In this document: positions 60,503 through 64,000 of the stretch, piece after piece
Position numbering within the stretch: the first letter of the stretch is position 1
Layout of the letters: each line of letters begins with the position of its first letter
Source of the DNA: Lithospermum erythrorhizon
Taxonomy: Eukaryota > Streptophyta > Magnoliopsida > Boraginales > Boraginaceae
Length of the DNA: 64,000 nt
Reading direction: 5' to 3'
Assembly: GCA_019722365.1 (NCBI GenBank)
Contig: JADFUC010001328.1
Location: forward strand, 124,001 to 188,000
Notes under the pieces: model-generated
Databases searched by the model: none
What the model saw: the letters and a program-made list of their open reading frames with translations, nothing else
Told to the model about the DNA's origin: nothing
Position numbers and translations under genes: made by a program

Positions 60503-61558
60503 TCACAATCCATAAATACCTTGCATCTTCCTCATCGCGATTACCACCGTCTCGACTGACCTTTCGCCCGGCCGTTCTCGCTACCGTAACACAGCCATTT
60601 CCACATCTGAAACAAAGAAGATGAAGAGGTTGAACTCAAATATAAACCCTTAAATGATCCTGCTAAATTCAAACTTATACCCACTGTTCTCATCTTGTTT
60701 GAATTCAATTTTTTAAACATTTTAAATTATCATTTCCATATTCACCATCACCAATATTCAAATTCATACCCAAAGTTTGGTACTAATAACTAAACAGAGC
60801 CATTCATTGAATTTATGCTCATAATTCAATATTCTCTCTTTCATTAAACAGATTTCCAGCTTGCTCAGGTGGCTTAACTTTGAATTAAAATCTGAATTAT
60901 CATTTATTCCTCTTTCTCTTTAGGGGTTTTTGAATTTTATGTTTAAGGAATTATTATTTTGTTACTTTTAATTCTTGATTTGTGAATTTTGGGTTGGGGG
61001 ATTGTTATTTTGTTACTATTAATTTTTAATATTAATATTTTATTTATTTTTCAAATTTTCTGCAAATAAATTTTTGGTAAATTTAAATACAAACCTTTTA
61101 GTAAATAAATCATTTGAATAAGTATTTAAATCTTTGAAGGCTTTCAAATAAATAACACCCAGGTGATTTTGTGCATTTCTGAATCCGTTTTTTAAACATT
61201 TGACTGAACAGAATTTAAATTTAAAAGGATATTTTTATCAATCCATATAATATAACATAACCAAATCATTCTAATACAACTATTAACCATACCTCTTAAC
61301 CATACATATTCATACACCCAATTCAAAAAATTAATTAAACATTTTCATCTTCAAACAAACTTACAAAAATACCCTTCTAAATTTAAATTCTCCTCTAGTC
61401 CTTTTGCATCAACCTTCAAGTCCAGTACAATGAATTGTTCATTAGAAAATAATATGTTGACTTTTCTCTCAATGTGAGGCTGATGAATCTGTAAATCTTA
61501 CTCTATTTTGACTTTCTCGATACTCGAGTATCTTCTGGATTCATTTCAATATTGTACC
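60503..61558. other. Intergenic DNA downstream of the proline-rich protein gene
   Basis: No gene recognised; it contains the 3' untranslated region of the minus-strand gene at 61559. A GC-richer patch at 60540-60600 borders the LTR element. Confidence 0.4.
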
Positions 61559-62089
61559 TTAAAGAAAACAGAGAAATGCAGAAAACAGAGTGATCAAGAA
61601 AGTTGAGAAATGTATCAATGGCATTGATGAGGCAAAGTTTGAATGTGGTGGAGGGCTATAATAGTAAAATGGGAAGTATGGTACAATGGGGTTGGGTGGT
61701 GGTGGTGTTGGTCCTGCTATATAAGGGGGAGGAGGGGTGTAGTAAGGGTAGTTAGGCTGAGAGGGTGGTGATGGTGGAGGGTTGAAGCAAGAGGTGCAAC
61801 CTCCAGAGGGTGGTGGAGATAATGGTGGTGGTGGGCAGTTATTGTTGTTGTTGTCGGAATGTGTCGGTGGTGGCGGCGACGGTGATGGTGGCGGTGGAGA
61901 AGGGGGGAGGGGTGGTGGTAGTGATGGGGTGTTGCATGGATTGTCACATGCAGCACACATTGTACACTCAATTTCATATTTTGATCCAACCCATGTTTTG
62001 GTTTCAGCACCACTTCTTGATATCATAATTGTCATAAAAACACAAAACAATTTGAATCCAAGGAGTGGTTTTCCATCTCCAAAAACCAT
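61559..62089 (-). CDS. Hydroxyproline-rich cell-wall protein, probably GPI-anchored
   Basis: The start is the ATG at 62089 (MVFGDGKPLLGFKLFCVFMT); the frame is open 36 nt further up but has no ATG there. The 176 residues comprise a signal peptide (about 1-29, ending near SRSGAET), a small Cys-rich segment YEIECTMCAACDNPC, a long Pro-rich region with SPPPP extensin-type motifs that are usual sites of proline hydroxylation and arabinosylation, the conserved PPPPNPIVPYFPFYY signature, and a hydrophobic C-terminal tail (LIHFSTFLITLFSAFLCFL) preceded by small residues, as in GPI-anchor signals. It belongs to the plant proline-rich/TED7-like family by this signature and by the ECTMC motif. Cell-wall location is inferred. 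No introns are needed. Confidence 0.85.
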   Translation of the reverse strand: MVFGDGKPLLGFKLFCVFMTIMISRSGAETKTWVGSKYEIECTMCAACDNPCNTPSLPPPLPPSPPPPSPSPPPPTHSDNNNNNCPPPPLSPPPSGGCTSCFNPPPSPPSQPNYPYYTPPPPYIAGPTPPPPNPIVPYFPFYYYSPPPHSNFASSMPLIHFSTFLITLFSAFLCFL

Positions 62090-62326
62090 TTTTTGGGATT
62101 TCTCCAATAATGCAGAATCAAACACAAGACTTATAATTGATCAAACAAAATGGTTTTCAAGAAATAAGAAAAAATGGTTTGTAAAAAGTGACAAAAATAG
62201 AGTAGTTTAGTGGAAACTGGAAAAGAGGAGTGAAAAATGAGGAATTCTTGAGTTTGAAGCTATAAGAAGATGAATAGGGAACTTTTATGATGAAACAAGA
62301 AAGGTTGAAGTAATGAAATATTTGTA

Positions 62327-62336
62327 TATTTATATA
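62327..62336 (-). promoter_or_regulatory. TATA box of the proline-rich protein gene
   Basis: The minus strand reads TATATAAATA about 240 nt upstream of the ATG, implying a leader of about 200 nt. Confidence 0.5.
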
Positions 62337-62399
62337 GCTATTGGGATTGCTATGGAAGGTGTTGAGTAAAAGAAAATTTTGGTTAAAAAAGGAGAAAGT

Positions 62400-63178
62400 T
62401 GTAGCCGACACGGTTTGGGTACTTTTGCTTTTAACCACAACACGCAATAGTGAAAATAATTGGGGTTGTATTTCTTTGTAAATTGTAATCTTATAAAATT
62501 TACTTCAAAGTTGCATTGTAGTATTACAACAAATATTTTTCACTTTACAGAGTTTTCAGTATTAATTGTTGAATAAAAGTAGATGAAATTAAAAGTGTAA
62601 GCAAAATCATCTTATGAGTTTTGAAGGTTTTGTCACTTGGAGATACCATGTGAAATTAATTTAGGGATGTGTCTTGGTGATCGGAATCTCTTGAAACTTC
62701 GCTTACTTGAATTTCAATCTGAGATTTGCTTTTTACGAGTCAGCTGGATTCTTTCTGGGTGGTATATGTAGGAAAAAATTAACATGAAGTTAAAATTTTA
62801 TTGATGGAGGTGGAACTAGGCAGGAGTAAAATTTGAAAGATTGGTCAAAAAAATTCAAATTTGAAAGATAGACTAAAATTAAAAATAGTAAAGAAATAAG
62901 TGAAAAAATAAAATATAATGACAGTTCATCTTAAATAACGGGCGAATGTTTCATTTACCCCTAGTTTCATTGAGGTTTTTTTTTTTTACAGGAAGTTTAA
63001 TGTTATGCTTTTGGTTGCTTCCGTCCAAATTACATAGAAGTAGTTAATTTCAGAGATTGCCCATACCTACAAGAGTTTAAAATATTCAAGTCAATTGGTA
63101 CACTAATCTCTATCACCATATATAAATTAGCTCGAGTATCAACTTCAACAACTTTGAAGAAAAAGTTGGAATTCATTA
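62400..63178. other. Intergenic DNA upstream of the proline-rich protein gene
   Basis: AT-rich promoter-side spacer; no gene, RNA or clear repeat recognised. Confidence 0.4.
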
Positions 63179-63358
63179 TTCCCTCCATTCTTATTTGTAA
63201 AGATCATTTAATTTTATACAAAATTTTAAAAAAAATTAAATTTATTTCACAAATTTAATTTTTTCTCCACTTTTTCTTACCTAATTTGATAAAATAGAAT
63301 TTTAAAAAGAAAATTTTATTTTAAAAAAAGGGATTATTAGAAATAGAGAGGAAGGAAG
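63179..63358. mobile_element. Stowaway-like MITE (Tc1/mariner type)
   Basis: Flanked by TA on both sides (63177-63178 and 63359-63360). The left end reads ttccctccattcttatttg, and the complement of the right end cttccttcctctctatttc, imperfect inverted repeats close to the Stowaway CTCCCTCCGTCC consensus. The 180-bp length and AT-rich core fit. Confidence 0.75.
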
Positions 63359-63360
63359 TA

Positions 63361-64000
63361 TTTCATAAGATGAGATTCATGCATCATTTGAATCAATTAA
63401 AACCTCTCAAATTTATTGAAAATTGGACTATTTTACCAGTCATGTTTGAACTTTTTGATTTTCTGAACTTGACGTCAATCTGAAAATTAAATCACATGGA
63501 CTTTGGAGAAAAGCATAGGTCGGCATTATTTTAATATAGTAATGAGTTGATAATTGATGTTGATAATGATTAGTAAGAAATTTGAGTGATTGGAGCATAC
63601 ACACTCACACAACTGGACAAATGGTGGAAGGTTCTAAGGAAGCGGTGCTCCATCCAATTTTCCAGATTTTCAGAATATAGAGCCGTAACCATGACGCATT
63701 GTCATTTCTTTTCTTTACTTTCTAACTATTTTACTTGGACAACTACTAACCAATTTTTTCATTTTCCAATAAAAATAAAAATCTTGAATATTTTCTTTTG
63801 TAAAAATAAATAAATGTTTTTAAAATGAGAAAAGGTAACTAATAAAATAGCTTAAATATAATTGATTTAATCCAAATAGTACCCTAGTGATCCATAGTTT
63901 TGTTATACATCATTCAACTTCATTATTTTGACATATATTTTTTACGACTTTAACATATTAATCATAGACACATAAGACTATTAAGTTATACATGTGATGA
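63361..64000. other. Intergenic DNA, nothing recognised
   Basis: AT-rich; the 75-codon frame at 63586-63813 has no recognised features. Confidence 0.4.

Noticed and set aside
61782..62210. 142-codon Gly-rich frame on the plus strand
   Set aside because: Antisense of the Pro codons of the minus-strand cell-wall protein; the Pro-rich frame has signal peptide, family signature and C-terminal tail.
62157..62447. 96-codon minus-strand frame above the cell-wall protein gene
   Set aside because: It overlaps the inferred TATA box and leader of that gene and shows no protein features.
1..64000. tRNA, rRNA or other structured RNA genes
   Set aside because: None was recognised by eye on either strand; the TGGTATCAGAGC at 46697 is a primer binding site, not a tRNA gene.

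Overview
This 64 kb window is nuclear DNA of a flowering plant. It is AT-rich, its genes have introns with GT..AG borders, and most of the space is decayed transposons (CACTA, hAT, LINE, Ty1-copia-type LTR elements, MITEs). The recognisable genes are plant-typical: an intronless Cf-9/Ve-type receptor-like protein, a pectin methylesterase, a pectin methylesterase inhibitor (PMEI)-derived gene, NOP10, a ZCCHC10-type zinc knuckle protein and a hydroxyproline-rich cell-wall protein. The overall look suggests a eudicot, perhaps an asterid; this is impression, not proof.

Layout. 1-1561: end of a CACTA element with a low-complexity interior. 1.9-4.2 kb: a MITE and Ty1-copia remnants, including an RNase H fragment. 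5.2-13.4 kb (+): an extraordinary PMEI-derived locus made of a signal-peptide exon, about 30 tandem mini-exon units and four more PMEI domain copies, most of them broken. 15.2-18.4 kb (+): intact receptor-like protein. 19.4-21.5 kb (-): ZCCHC10-like gene with indels in its centre. 22.5-25.4 kb: decayed hAT (RICESLEEPER-type) transposase and an AT-rich repeat block. 25.4-34.4 kb: mostly unrecognised, including a stretch resembling a long LTR. 34.4-34.8 kb: DUF4283 fragment cut by a transposon end. 35.7-38.3 kb (-): complete four-exon pectin methylesterase. 39.8-40.9 kb (-): complete three-exon NOP10 with a telo-box/site II promoter. 44.6-45.8 kb (-): LINE remnant. 45.8-60.5 kb: two non-coding LTR elements of nearly equal length in opposite orientation around a solo LTR. 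61.6-62.1 kb (-): proline-rich, probably GPI-anchored cell-wall protein. 63.2 kb: Stowaway-like MITE.

Main point of interest. In the PMEI-derived locus the units between mini-exons look like short introns of about 80-90 nt, yet they align with the coding sequence of the PMEI N-terminal Cys hairpin in the copies where it remains exonic. Intact mini-exons are multiples of 3 (33, 42, 51, 69, 75, 90 nt), all inferred as phase 1, so the array could splice into a long in-frame Ser/Thr/Gly/Lys-rich secreted linker. This looks like repeated intronization of a coding segment spread by tandem duplication. Caveat: the conserved ZCCHC10-like gene nearby carries clustered small indels, so some frameshifts here may be assembly errors. 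All splice sites were inferred by eye.
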